A stretch of 64,000 nucleotides of DNA from Plantago ovata (Eukaryota; Streptophyta; Magnoliopsida; Lamiales; Plantaginaceae), in the NCBI GenBank assembly GCA_028274465.1, contig CM051456.1, forward strand, positions 87,654,753-87,718,752. The letters run 5' to 3'. The position numbers and the translations under genes are program-made. Position 1 is the stretch's first letter. Each line of letters opens with the position of its first letter. The notes under the pieces are model-generated. The model was given only the letters and a program-made list of their open reading frames with translations. It made no database searches and was not told where the DNA came from. Of the stretch, positions 1 through 10,063 are shown piece after piece.

Positions 1-1333
1 AGATTTGTCGGGTCTCGATTCAGCAAATAAATTTGTAATTAGCCAAAGGCAATCCACAACTACAACGAAAACCATAGTGTACCAGTAGAATGACTCGAGT
101 GTCGTTCTCTAATGACTATAACTAGCTTTATCTATTTAACAAGAGAATATAAAACAACAGACAGATAGCAATAGGGGGTTTCTAGCAGATAATGGAGATT
201 GGTGATAGTATGGTCCTTCTTAACATAACGGGTCGATAATCATGCATAAATTCCTCGGTCTTGCATAGAGATCTTTGAATCAATCTAGTGTCCTGTTGCA
301 AATATAAAGCACTACGAAGATAATTGGTCTGACAAGTCAATCACGATTGTCCTAATGTGTTCCGTAATTATTCAACACTACGAAGATAATTGGTCTGATG
401 GTCGACAAGTGTCCAATTGTGCATAATAATTAATACAACATACGAGAATATAGGCTTTGCCTGATCAACGAAATAAAGCAATGACACGGAGTATAATGCG
501 CGATATAGCCATTAGCATGATTATCTTCCCTTCGCTAAGAATTCACATACTACCACCAACGATAAGTTTAGCTACTCATAATAGGCATGCAATCAACAGA
601 AATCATAGAAGAAAACATATTGAAAGATATATAAAATAAGTAGATTAAACTGTAAGATACAAGTTACCGAAGGTTGTCAATCTCCGAAGAATTGCGATCC
701 TACGAGCTCCAATCCGCTATGAAAAAGTATCCCCTAAGCTACAGAACTCCCAGGGCATGCCCCCGGAAGTTCCTACCTAAAACTATAGAGAGAGGTGAGA
801 AAGTAGGTCTGGAAAGATATGATTTTCGGAGAAAAACTGAGCACTATATATAGGCCCCGAAAAACCACGGGGCGGTTCGCCCCAGCTGTGCGGCGGTTCG
901 CCCCCCGGTTTTTTTGCGGAATTCCGCATTTTCGACGCGGTTTTGGATTTCTTCCCCTTTCCGGACTCGGTTTCTGACCTCTAGTGGCCTTCTAACCTCC
1001 AAATTCGACCCCTAGACTCCAAATCCTATCCGGAAATCTTCAGATACTCCAAATAGGCTTCTGGAACACCAATTCCTTGTCAACTTCAATATAATTGCCC
1101 GGAAATCTTCGAATTTCAACCAAAACCTGTAAAATAAAATCTAAAGGGAAACGTGACACTATTATAATAAAATGCATTAAAATATAGCTAAATTAACCTA
1201 GAGGTACTCGAAAAAGACTCGAATGAAAGTGTAAAATACACATTCATCCTATTCTAATAAAATGCATTAAAATATAGTTAAATTAATCTAGGTGAAAAAG
1301 ACTCGAATGAAAGTGTAAAATACACATTCATCA
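1..1333 (-). repeat. 3' LTR of gag-protease element G1 (minus)
   Basis: This is the long terminal repeat of a gypsy-derived element read on the minus strand. It matches 5117-6385 nearly base for base, but the window edge removes its first 10 bases. It ends in TTCATCA, the inverted partner of TGATGAA at the start of the other copy. On the minus strand a TATA box (about 843-854) lies downstream of a GC-rich palindromic block (about 871-909), which is the likely promoter. It is longer than its sister because its last part is a tandem duplication (1159-1248 and 1249-1332). The short ORF at 457-639 recurs in the sister LTR at 5583-5765 and is only conserved LTR sequence. Confidence 0.9.
1159..1332. 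repeat. Tandem duplication at the LTR terminus
   Basis: Two imperfect copies of an 84-90 base unit (1159-1248 and 1249-1332). Each runs from a CTATTNTAATAAAATG start to CATTCATC, so the LTR end itself has been duplicated. The sister LTR ending at 6385 has one copy. Confidence 0.8.
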
Positions 1334-2117
1334 AACTCCCCAAACCGAACCTTTGCTTGTCCTCAAGCAACTAAGCTAGACTCTAATACAAAAAACATGC
1401 AAGACACAAAATGGAGTTTCGTGCCAAATAAAATGAACTAATCTACTGAATCTATCAAATAACATATGAACAAAAACCATATAAATCAAAGCATGAATAT
1501 AGGTTGAAGAATACCTCGATTGACTTATACACATCCACATAAGCACTTATGTCAAGACAAGATAGTCTCTCGTAGCATTCTCTACCTGGACCTAGTCAGT
1601 GACGACGTAATGAAGCATGCTAAGATACGAATGGTTGTCCCGTGCCTATGCAACTGAGGACTTACTGCTGTTCCACCATGTTAAGACTTTCCCTCAAAAG
1701 AGGTCGAACCAGTACTGGCTCTTATCAAACGAAGGAGGGTTCCCTATAAAAGATAACACTCCCCTATTCTACCCATCTCTCAAGTAAAGTCTTAAGTTGT
1801 TCACTACTTCCTGAATGGCAGGACGAGGGTGGTCTAGAACAGATGACACTCAAGACAAAAAAGATAAAAAATAGAAAACACGATTACGAACATTACAAAA
1901 AATGGAAAAGACTCAACACTTTGCTCAACTGCTATTTGGCTTTCTTTTTTGGACCCTTCTTTGCTTTTTTGGGGTCTTTTCTTTTTTTCTTTCCAGATTT
2001 TTTTTCTTTTTCTTTTTCTCTTTTTTTTTTCTGGAAATTTTTCTTTCTTTTTTCGATTTTTTTAGCCAGCAGTAGCACAACAAAAAGAGAAACAAAATGA
2101 CTCACACGACTTCCCCA

Positions 2118-2252
2118 AACCTATTCGAAAGAATAGGTTGGAGTACAAAATTTATGGAAAAGGAAAAATAAACTCACGATACGAAAATGAAAAACAGAAA
2201 CAAGTCTAATGATGGTGTAACCCCCTCCCCAAACCTATTCGGAAGAATAGGT
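2118..2252 (-). repeat. Two stem-loops with AACCTATTC arms (G1)
   Basis: Stem-loop 2118-2139 has perfect 9-base arms AACCTATTC and GAATAGGTT around a 4-base loop. Stem-loop 2233-2252 has 8-base arms of the same sequence around another 4-base loop. In sense each is followed directly by GGTTTGGGGA-type sequence resembling the element's own polypurine tract. The same structures occur in G2 and G3. Confidence 0.75.
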
Positions 2253-2726
2253 CATAAACAAAGGATCACACAACCTCAAGCTACCTCCTTCCTAGGCATT
2301 TAGCAATCTTAAAGCATGGTGAAGACTTGTTGCCTCTTAGGTACATAATTACTCGGGAAAAACAACCATAAGACCCTAACATGCATCATCCTATTATAAA
2401 GGCCTTCGTGAACCGCAGTAGAAAAAAACACCACTAAGTGATGTCGAGACTACCAAGCTTAACTAAGTGCAATACATAAATGTGACAAGCCAAGCGAGAA
2501 AAACCTCAAACAAATTCATAGAGATGAAGCATACGATTAATGGCATAGTTAGTTGATCTACCCAATAAAAAGTTCAAAAAATACGGCAATAAACTCCATA
2601 TAAAACATGCAAGACTATCCTAGGATGAATGAAGTGAATGCAACCTAAAAAATCTATGAAAGCGGTAAACGTGCAAATGCAAACAGATAAAGCATGCGGG
2701 AAAGCAGTTAAGAAAGTGATAAAAAT

Positions 2727-2744
2727 TCTGGGTTGCCTCCCGGA
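2727..2744 (-). repeat. Hairpin just after gag-protease (G1)
   Basis: In sense a TCCGGG arm, loop AGGCAA and CCCAGA arm (one mismatch), 43 bases after the gag-protease stop. The G4 copy at 59602-59619 has perfect arms. It sits at the same place in both elements. Confidence 0.6.
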
Positions 2745-2787
2745 TAGCGTCATTGTTTAAAGTCTTTGACTCGACTCCTGTCTGCGC

Positions 2788-4947
2788 CTATCTCTTCTTT
2801 TTGCGGGTACTAGGCTTCCTCTTCATTGATCTCCTGTCCATGCCACGAACCTGTGAATAAAAAAGAATATAGGCTGCAAGACCACAGTAGTGAGTAGTAA
2901 AAGAAATATCAGGCGGATCAGGTGGATCAGATATGGCTTTCAACACGTGTTGCTTGCCATCTACTTCAATAGTGCAAGTTCTTTGGTAGATGTCCATCAC
3001 GGAGCGTAGTTTAGTCAAGAACGTTCGCCCTAAGAGTATGACATCCCCCGTTCCAGGTGCAGACGCCGGCATAACTATAAAATTGGTGTAAACAGAAGCT
3101 TCACCAATCTTGACCAACACATTTTTCACAACTCCTTCGGGTCTCATAAACGATCCATCCGCCAGTTGCACAATAGCCCTTTGCTCAGATAGTTTTCCAA
3201 GGTTACTCTTTTCAAACACATTCAAAGGAATTATGTTTGAGTAGGATCCCGTGTCTAGTGTGGCACGGACATCTTCGAGTTCACCAATCCCTACCTTAAC
3301 ATCGAAACTTTTAGGGAGTGGTTCGGGATCCTCTTGCTCCTCATCACTTGTGTCAGAACCAAGGTCCTTCTCTTCTTTCTCAGTCTGTAGAAGTTCTTCC
3401 TTCATGCAACACTCGCACCTAACAACCTTCCTGATGGTGATTTCGTCAGGTACATCACCAGCCAATGTAATGGCATTCGACTTCACAGTGCTGCTAGGCA
3501 GTTTGCCTTGTTCCCTACTTGCTCCTCGGTCGATCAACTCTTGCATCTTTTGATGGGCAAGCCTAGTGCTCTCTTCCAACATATCGAGCCTTGCCCTAGT
3601 CTTCTCAGAATCTTCCTCATAACGTTTGAGAAAACTTTGTGTGTGATCGACCATCTTTTGCATGTTCTCCATCAGTTGAGCCGACTTCGACTTCGGTTGC
3701 TCTTTCGGAGCGGTGTTTTCGCAGTGATCATTACCATAGTTTAGCCTACTACGGTCTTGGTTAGGTCCATAAGTTTGGTTAGCCGGTGCATATCCTTGAT
3801 TGTTACGGTATCCTCTTCTCCAGAATCCACCTCGAGGATTCCTACCGTCTTGTCCGTAGCTAACTTCTTGAGTACCAAACTCCGTAGCAAAGGATTCTTC
3901 TTCACTTCCTCAAGCCCAGTTGCCATCATCGTATGCCAGCTCCTATCTACACATATGAGCCCCATGCCCATAGTTCTTGCATATTCGGCATACTTCGTTC
4001 GAAACAGTTGTTCCGGTGGCGCTCTTGAGGACTTGCTTCAATTCGTTGGTAAAGCACTCGAATTGATCCCCATTCCCCCTATACATAGGGGCTTCTTGAG
4101 TCGGTGGAGCTTCAGGTCCACGTCTCCTAACCATTGCTCTTGGGTCCTTGAACTGCGAACCCTTAGCAAGCCTTTCGAAAACTGCCAAGACGGCTTCTGC
4201 GGTTTCTTCCCAAATATTGCCTCGGCATTGGAAATCCACCACTTGTTGGTTCTCGAAGGTTAATCCATTGTAGAAGTGTTGGACTAGGTCGGAAAGTTCA
4301 AAACCATGGTGAGGGCACTTGTTCGTGAGATCTTGGAACCTCTCGAACGCGGTGTAGATGGTCTCATCATAGTCCTGTTTGAATCCAGTGATCTGCGCCT
4401 TTAGCGCGGTAGTCAAGGTGTGAGGGAAGTATTTCTCCATGAAAGCTGAAAAAACCTTTTCCCAAGTGTCCAGCGAGCCTGCTGGTAGAGAACTCAGCCA
4501 TGACTTGGCTTTGTCGCCAAGTCCCATAGCAAAAACCTTCATCCTCAGCTCATCCGTTGTTATGTCAGCTCCGGGTCGTGGGAGTTGGTTGACGAAATCA
4601 TCGATATCGTGCAAGTACCCGATCACATCTTCCCTTGATAAGCCATAGAACCTCGGAAGTTGCTGGAATGCGTGGTTCTTGATCTCCAGATCTCGGGTTG
4701 CAGACGAAAGAACAATCGCCGGTCCCCTCATACGATCCTTGGTGGGTTGAACCCATGCCTTCAGTGGTCTAGGTTCTGTCATTCCGTCGATTTCCTTAAA
4801 GAGACTGAGTAGAGATTCAGAGAAATCGGTATCCTCTATTTCCTCTAGTGCGCGCCTTTCAAGTAGTCGTCTTCTTTGGTGGTAGACTCTGTCGATCTCA
4901 GAAATTGAATCAGCAAGCGGTGTTCCTGCAGAACGTGTATGCGGCAT
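2788..4947 (-). pseudogene. gag-protease polyprotein of G1, two stops
   Basis: One 720-codon frame from ATG at 4947 to the stop at 2788, interrupted by TAG (3943-3945) and TGA (3910-3912). In order it holds a gag capsid-like domain (residues about 60-240, with a retrotransposon gag pattern around FSAFMEKYFPHTLTTALK); a CCHC zinc knuckle (CX2CX4HX4C, CRICKNYGHGAHMC) directly before the first stop; a short linker; a coiled-coil-like helix (about 425-460); an acidic linker; and an aspartic protease with the active-site triad in ATLDTGSYSN and a late ILLGR motif. A basic tail (KRKPSTRKKKR) ends it. No reverse transcriptase or integrase follows, so the element would have needed enzymes in trans. 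Family knowledge: Ty3/gypsy gag-protease, resembling TR-GAG elements. The frame is otherwise intact, so decay is moderate. Confidence 0.88.
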
Positions 4948-5095
4948 ACACTATCTATCACAGACTAGGAAAGGTGATTAGAAACAGACTAGGAAAGCAG
5001 TATCAGAGAGAGATTAAAAAGGAAAACTAAAACTAATAGAATTAGGAATCTAAAGCTGTAAATATAAACAAATTAAACAGAAAAAAGAAGTATAG

Positions 5096-5113
5096 TCCCC
5101 GGCAACGATGCCA
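5096..5113 (-). other. Primer binding site of G1 (mutated)
   Basis: In sense TGGCATCGTTGCCGGGGA, three bases inside the LTR. The intact version TGGCGCCGTTGCCGGGGA is seen in G4 (57688-57705). That sequence is typical of plant gypsy elements primed by a tRNA-Asp-like 3' end. The G1 copy has a two-base change (GC to AT). Confidence 0.8.
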
Positions 5114-5116
5114 ATT

Positions 5117-6385
5117 TGATGAACGGAGATTTGTTGGGCCTCGATTCAGCAAATAAATTTGTAATTAGCCAAAGGCAATCCACAACTACAACGAAAACCG
5201 TAGTGTAGCAGTAGAATGACTCGAGTGTCGTTCTCTCAGGACTATAACTAGCTTTATCTATTTAACAAGAGAATATAAAACAGCAGACAGATAGCAATAG
5301 GGGGTTTCTAGCAGATAATGGAGATTGGTGATAGTATGGTCCTTCATAACATAACGGGTCGATAATCATGCATAAATTCCTCGGTCTTGCAATGAGATCT
5401 TTGAATCAATCTAGTGTCCTGTTGCAAATATTAAGCACTACGAAGATAATTGGTCTGACAAGTCAATCACGATTGTCCTAATGTGTTCCGTAATTATTCA
5501 ACACTACGAAGATAATTGGTCTGATGGTCGACAAGTGTCCAATTGTGCATAATAACTAATACAACATAAGAGAATTTAGGCTGTGCCTGATCAACGAAAT
5601 AAAGCAATGACACGGAGTATAATGCGCGATATAGCCATTAGCATGATTATCTTCCCTTCGCTAAGAATTCACATACTACCACCAACGATAAGTTTAGCTA
5701 CTCATAATAGGCATGCAATCTACAGAAATCATAGAAGAAAACATATTGAAAGATATATAAAATAAGTAGATTAAACTGTAAGATACAAGTTACCGAAGGT
5801 TGTCAATCTCCGAAGAATTGCGATCCTACGAGCTCCAATCCGCTATGAAAAAGTATCCCCTAAGCTACAGAACTCCCAGGACAGGCCCCGGGAAGTTCCT
5901 ACCTAAAACTATAGAGAGAGGTGAGAAAGTAGGTCTGGAAAGATATGATTTTCGGAGAAACACTGAGCACTATATATAGGCCCCGAAAAACCACGGGGCG
6001 GTTCGCCCCAGCTGTGCGGCGGTTCGCCCCCGGGTTTTTTCGCGGAATTCCGCGTTTTCGACGCGGTTTTGGATTTCTTCCCCTTTTCGGACTCGGTTTC
6101 TGACTTCTAGTGGCCCTCTAACCTCCAGATTCGACCCCTAAACTCCAAATCCTATACGGAAACCTTCAGATACTCCAAATAGGCTTCTGGAACACCAATT
6201 CCTTGTCAACTTCAATATAATTGCCCGAAAATCTTCGAATTTCAACCAAAACCTGTAAAATAAAATCTAAAGGGAAACGTGACACTATTCTAATAAAATG
6301 CATTAAAATATAGCTAAATTAACCTAGAGGATAGCTAAAATAGGTGAAAAAGACTCGAATGAAAGTGTAAAATACACATTCATCA
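5117..6385 (-). repeat. LTR shared by G1 and a truncated neighbour
   Basis: Full LTR of 1269 bases, TGATGAACGG...CATTCATCA. On its left lies the primer binding site of G1, so it is the 5' LTR of G1. On its right lies a polypurine tract and 3' internal sequence (6386-6679), so it is also the 3' LTR of a second, mostly lost copy. This LTR-internal-LTR-internal order is what unequal recombination between LTRs leaves. TATA and GC palindromes are placed as in the copy at 1-1333 (GC block about 5996-6034). Confidence 0.88.
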
Positions 6386-6679
6386 AACTCTCCAAACCGA
6401 ACCTTTGCTTGTCCTCAAGCAACTAAGCTAGACTCTAATGCAAAAAACAATGCAAGACACAAAATGGAGTCTCATGCCAAATAAAATGAACTAATCTACT
6501 GAATCTACCAAAAAACATATGAACAAAAACCATATAAATCAAAGCATGAATATAGGGTGAAGAATACCTCGATTGACTTATACACATCCACATAAGCACT
6601 TATGTCAAGACAAGATACTCTCTCGTAACATTCTCTACCCGGACCTAGTCAGTGACGACGTAATGAAGCATGCTAAGAT
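6386..6679 (-). mobile_element. Truncated 3' internal remnant of a G copy
   Basis: About 290 bases nearly identical to 1334-1627 of G1 (polypurine tract, then the conserved 3' non-coding block). The match stops abruptly after AAGCATGCTAAGAT, where unrelated sequence begins. Confidence 0.8.
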
Positions 6680-6957
6680 AAGAAGGCACCAGGACGATCT
6701 CACCACAACGGATTCAGTCTTGAGTCGACAGTGGTGAGAAAGTTCCGAATCGCTAGCTTGGTTCCAAAACATAATGACATGGGCACCCGGACCCTCTTAG
6801 GGGTGCCCCTTGACTGCCTCTAAAGGGAGAATCATATAGACATCGGGGGCATCAACCGTAGAGAATGTGGTCGACATTGGAAAAAATGGAAGACAACCTC
6901 TGAGTATCCGAGCAGCTTGCTGCAACCTCCTCGGGGTGTAAAACAATGTAGGGGGAG

Positions 6958-6969
6958 GCTCTGATACCA
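6958..6969 (-). other. tRNA-iMet-type primer binding site
   Basis: In sense TGGTATCAGAGC, the standard plant primer site. One base away, at 6971, sequence reading TGCTCTTT (sense ...AAAGAGCA) could be the end of a minus-oriented LTR running to higher coordinates. No matching partner LTR is visible. Confidence 0.5.
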
Positions 6970-7361
6970 CTGCTCTTTCCCCTTCAACAGTTCACAACCT
7001 GTTGGAGAGATACCGGGTAGAAGATTCCATAACAGAGGCGGCCAATCTTGAAGATTCTCTTCGACAATGCAACTCTACTAGTGATGATGTTGGTGACAGT
7101 AGTGACAATGAAGACAATAGGGACAATGATGATACAAATGGAGGAGTTGGCCCTATCCGATCTATTAATGGAACTACCGCCACTACCACAAGCCCCGATG
7201 ATCACCTATAAGGCTCCTGGAGCAGTCCCAATAACTTACAAGCAGCATACTCAGCCGACCGAGGCCAAACCATGCGGTAACATCTAGTATCACATCTTAT
7301 TTCCTCATTTTCTTACTGCTAGGGACTAACTTTAAATTCATGAGTGGAGATGGTATTGTTA

Positions 7362-7424
7362 GTTTGGAGCTTGACATTGATGGTTTAGAGCTTGCCATTG
7401 ATGGTTTAGAGCTTGGAATTGGTA
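7362..7424 (+). repeat. 21-base tandem repeat, three copies
   Basis: Three adjacent 21-base units beginning GTTTRGAGCTTG (7362-7382, 7383-7403, 7404-7424) with a few substitutions each. Confidence 0.8.
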
Positions 7425-7459
7425 GGTTGAGTCTAGTACCTTGCATGTTTATCCGTCTA

Positions 7460-8782
7460 CATTTGCATTTGCACGTTTACTGCTTTCTTAGTTTTTAGGT
7501 TTCATACACTACATTCATCCTAGGATAGTCTTGCATGTTTTATGTGGAGTTTATTGCCAAATTTTTTGAACCTTTTTATTGGATAGATTAACTAACTATG
7601 ACATTAATCATATGCTTCATCTCTATGAATTTGTTTGAGGTTTTTCTCGCTTGGCTTGTCACATTTATGTATTGTAATTAGTTAAGCTTGGTAGTCTCGA
7701 CATCACTTAGTGGTGTTTTCTCTACTGCGGTTCACGAAGGCCTTTATAATAGGATGATGCATGTTAGGGTCTTATGGTTGTTTTCCCGAGTAATTATGTA
7801 CCTAAGAGGCAACAAGTCTTCACCTTGATTTGAGATTGCTAAATGCCTAGGAAGGAGGTAGTGTGAGATTGTGTGATCCTTTGTTTGCAACCTATTCTTC
7901 CGAATAGGTTTGGGGAGGGGGTTACGCTATCATTAGACTTGTTTTTCGTTTTTCAATTCTGTGTTGTGAGTTTATTTTTTCTTTTTCGTAAATTTTGTAC
8001 TCCAACCTATTCTTTCGAATAGGTTTGGGGAGGTCGTTTGTGTGTTATTGTTTCCTTTTCGTTGTGCTACTACTGGCTAAAAAAAAATCGAAAAAAAGAG
8101 AATAAGAAAAATTCCAGAAAAAAAAAAAGAAAAGACCCCAAAAAAGCAAAGAAGGGTCCAAAAAAAGGAAAGCCAAATAGCAGTTTAGCAAAGTGTTGTG
8201 TCTCATTTTCCAATTCTTGTAATGTTCGTAATCGTGTTGTAATTTTCTATCTTTTCTTTTTGTTTGAGTGTCATCAGTTCTAGACCACCCTCGTCCTGCC
8301 ATTCAGGAAGTGGTGAAAAGCTTAAGGCTTTGCTTGAGAGATGGGTAGAATAGGGGAGTGTTATCTTTTTTAGGGAACCCTCCTTCGTTTGATGAGAGCC
8401 AGTATTGGTTCGACCTCTTTGAGGAAAAGTCTTAACTTGGTGAACAGCAGTAAGTCCTCAGTTTCATAGGCACGGGACAACCATTCGTATTCTAACATGT
8501 TTCATTACGTCGTCACTGACTAGGTCCGAGTAGAGAATGTTACGAGAGACTATCTTGTCTTGACATAAGTGCTTATGTGGATGTGTATGAGTCAATCGAG
8601 GCATTCGTCAACCTATATTCATGTTATGATTCGTATGCTTTTTGTTCATATGTTTTTTGATAGATTCGATAGATTAGTTCATTTCATTTGGCATGAGACT
8701 CCATTTTTTGTGTTGCATTGTTTTTTGCATTAGAGTCTAGCTTCGTTGCTTGAGGACAAGCAAATGTTCGGTTTGGGGAGTT
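7460..8782 (+). mobile_element. 3' internal region of G2 (plus)
   Basis: The reverse complement of the G1 3' non-coding region, so G2 runs in the opposite direction. It carries hairpins at 7889-7910 and 8004-8025, a purine-rich tract (about 8076-8170), the shared 3' block and the polypurine tract CGGTTTGGGGAGTTT (8768-8782) abutting the LTR. Gag-protease and the 5' half are absent. ORFs over the purine tract (8038-8283, 8045-8302) are low-complexity artefacts. Confidence 0.8.
7889..8025 (+). repeat. Two AACCTATTC stem-loops with PPT-like tails (G2)
   Basis: 7889-7910 and 8004-8025 each have perfect 9-base arms AACCTATTC and GAATAGGTT, with loops TTCC and TTTC. Both are followed immediately by TGGGGAGG, so the 3' arm plus tail reads GGTTTGGGGAG, the same core as the genuine polypurine tract at 8768-8782. 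Confidence 0.78.
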
Positions 8783-10063
8783 TGATGAATGTGTATTTTA
8801 CACTTTCATTTGAGTCTTTTTCACCTATTTTAGCTATCCTCTATGTTAATTTAGCTATATTTTAGTGCATTTTATTAGAATAGTGTCACGTTTCCCTTTA
8901 GTTTGTATTTTACAGGTTTTGGGTGAAAAACGAGGTTTTCCGGGCAATTATATTGAAGTAGACAAGGAATTGGTGTTCCAGAAGCCTAATTGGAGTATCT
9001 GAAAGATTCCGGATAGGATTTGAAGTCTAGGGGTCGAGTCTGAAGGCTAAAAGGTCACTAGAAGGTAGAAATCGAGTCCAAAAAGGGGAAGAAATCCAAA
9101 AACGCGTCGAAAATGCATTTTGGGCCGAAAAACACTCTCGGGCGAGTCGCCCGGGACGTGGGATGAATCGCCCCACACCAGGCGAATCGCCCGGTATGTG
9201 AGGCCCTTCGCCCCACACAATTCGAATGCCTATATATAGTTGCTCAGTTTTCTCCATTTTTCATACTTTTCCAGACATTTTCTCTCACCTTTCTCTGTAG
9301 TTTTAGGTAGGAATTCTCCAGAGCCTGTTCTGGGGGTTCTTAGCTTAGGAGATACTTTCTCTTAGCGTTTTGGAGCTTGTAAGATCGCGATTCTTCGGAG
9401 ATTGACAACCTTCGGTAACATTGTATCTTACAGTTTTTCTATTTATATTTATATATCTTTCATCATGTTTTCATTCATTCGTGGTATGATTTCTATTGAT
9501 TGCATGACATCTATGAGTAGCTAAACCTCTCGTTGGTGATAGTATGTGATTTCTTAGCGAAGGGTTAATAATTATGCTAATGGCTATATCGCGCATTATA
9601 CCTAGAGTTATTGCTTTATTTCTTTGATCTATCTAAATATCTATCTTCGTAGTGTCGAATTATTACGGAACACAACTGGACAATTCATTGATCAAAGGTT
9701 TCTTTGATCTATCTAAAACCTCTATCTTCGTAGTGTTGAATAATTATGGAACACAATTGGACAATTCATTGATCAAAGATCTCTATGCAAAACCTGGGAA
9801 TTTATGCATGATTATTAACCTGCTATGCTTTGAATGACCATACTATCACCAATCTCCATTATCTGTTTAGAAAAACATTTGCTAAGTCGTCTGCTGTTTT
9901 ATATTCTTAAGTTAGATTAGATAAAGCTAGTTATAGTCCTTAGAGATCGACACTCGAGGTTATTCTACTGCTACACTACGGTTTTCGTTGTAGTTGTGAA
10001 TTGCATTTGGCTAAATAACAAATTTATTTGATTAATTGGAACTCGACAATCCAACGTTCATCA
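8783..10063 (+). repeat. 3' LTR of G2
   Basis: TGATGAATGTG...ACGTTCATCA, 1281 bases, closely matching the G4 LTR at 56435-57684. The promoter region has GC palindromic modules (9139-9213) followed by a TATATATA box (9231-9238). Its right edge joins ORF3 of cophost copy A at 10064, showing that the G complex inserted into A. The other end of the insertion is outside the window or rearranged. Confidence 0.88.
9139..9238 (+). promoter_or_regulatory. GC palindrome block plus TATA box (G2 LTR)
   Basis: Four related GC-rich inverted repeats, e.g. CGGGCGAGTCGCCCG at 9139-9153, then GAATCGCCCC, GGCGAATCGCCCGG and CCTTCGCCCC types, end about 20 bases upstream of TATATATA (9231-9238). The same layout is seen in the LTRs of G1, G4 and G5. 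Confidence 0.65.

Larger units (their letters stand above)
1334..2787 (-). other. 3' non-coding region of G1
   Basis: No gene is present. In sense (minus) order it holds the gag-end hairpin (2727-2744), a stretch matching 7460-7860 of G2, two hairpins (2233-2252 and 2118-2139), a purine-rich tract of about 120 bases (pyrimidine-rich on plus, about 1935-2065), a block shared with G2 and G3, and the polypurine tract next to the LTR (1334-1350, GGTTTGGGGAGTT in sense). The same order recurs in G2 and in the diverged G3. This is where reverse transcriptase and integrase would sit in an autonomous element, and neither is found. Confidence 0.8.
6680..7459. other. Unassigned island between opposed G copies
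   Basis: About 780 bases that match none of the four families here. It contains a tRNA-iMet-type primer-site-like sequence on minus (6958-6969) beside a possible LTR end, a small acidic ORF (7002-7211, 69 codons, rich in D, N, S and T, no recognised domain), and a 21-base tandem repeat (7362-7424). It could be a fragment of another minus-oriented retrotransposon trapped at a rearrangement joint. I do not recognise a gene in it. Confidence 0.5.

Noticed and set aside
457-639. 60-codon ORF repeated at 5583-5765
   Set aside because: Both copies are the same position of the G LTR; near-identity reflects the young LTR pair, not coding constraint.
1843-2100. Phe/Lys-rich ORFs over 1843-2100, 8038-8302 and 41869-42328
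   Set aside because: Low-complexity translation of the purine/pyrimidine tract.
6900-7230. Possible retrozyme (iMet-type primer site in a small non-coding unit)
   Set aside because: I looked for hammerhead core motifs (CTGATGA with GAAA in the right order) and did not see them, nor paired short LTRs.
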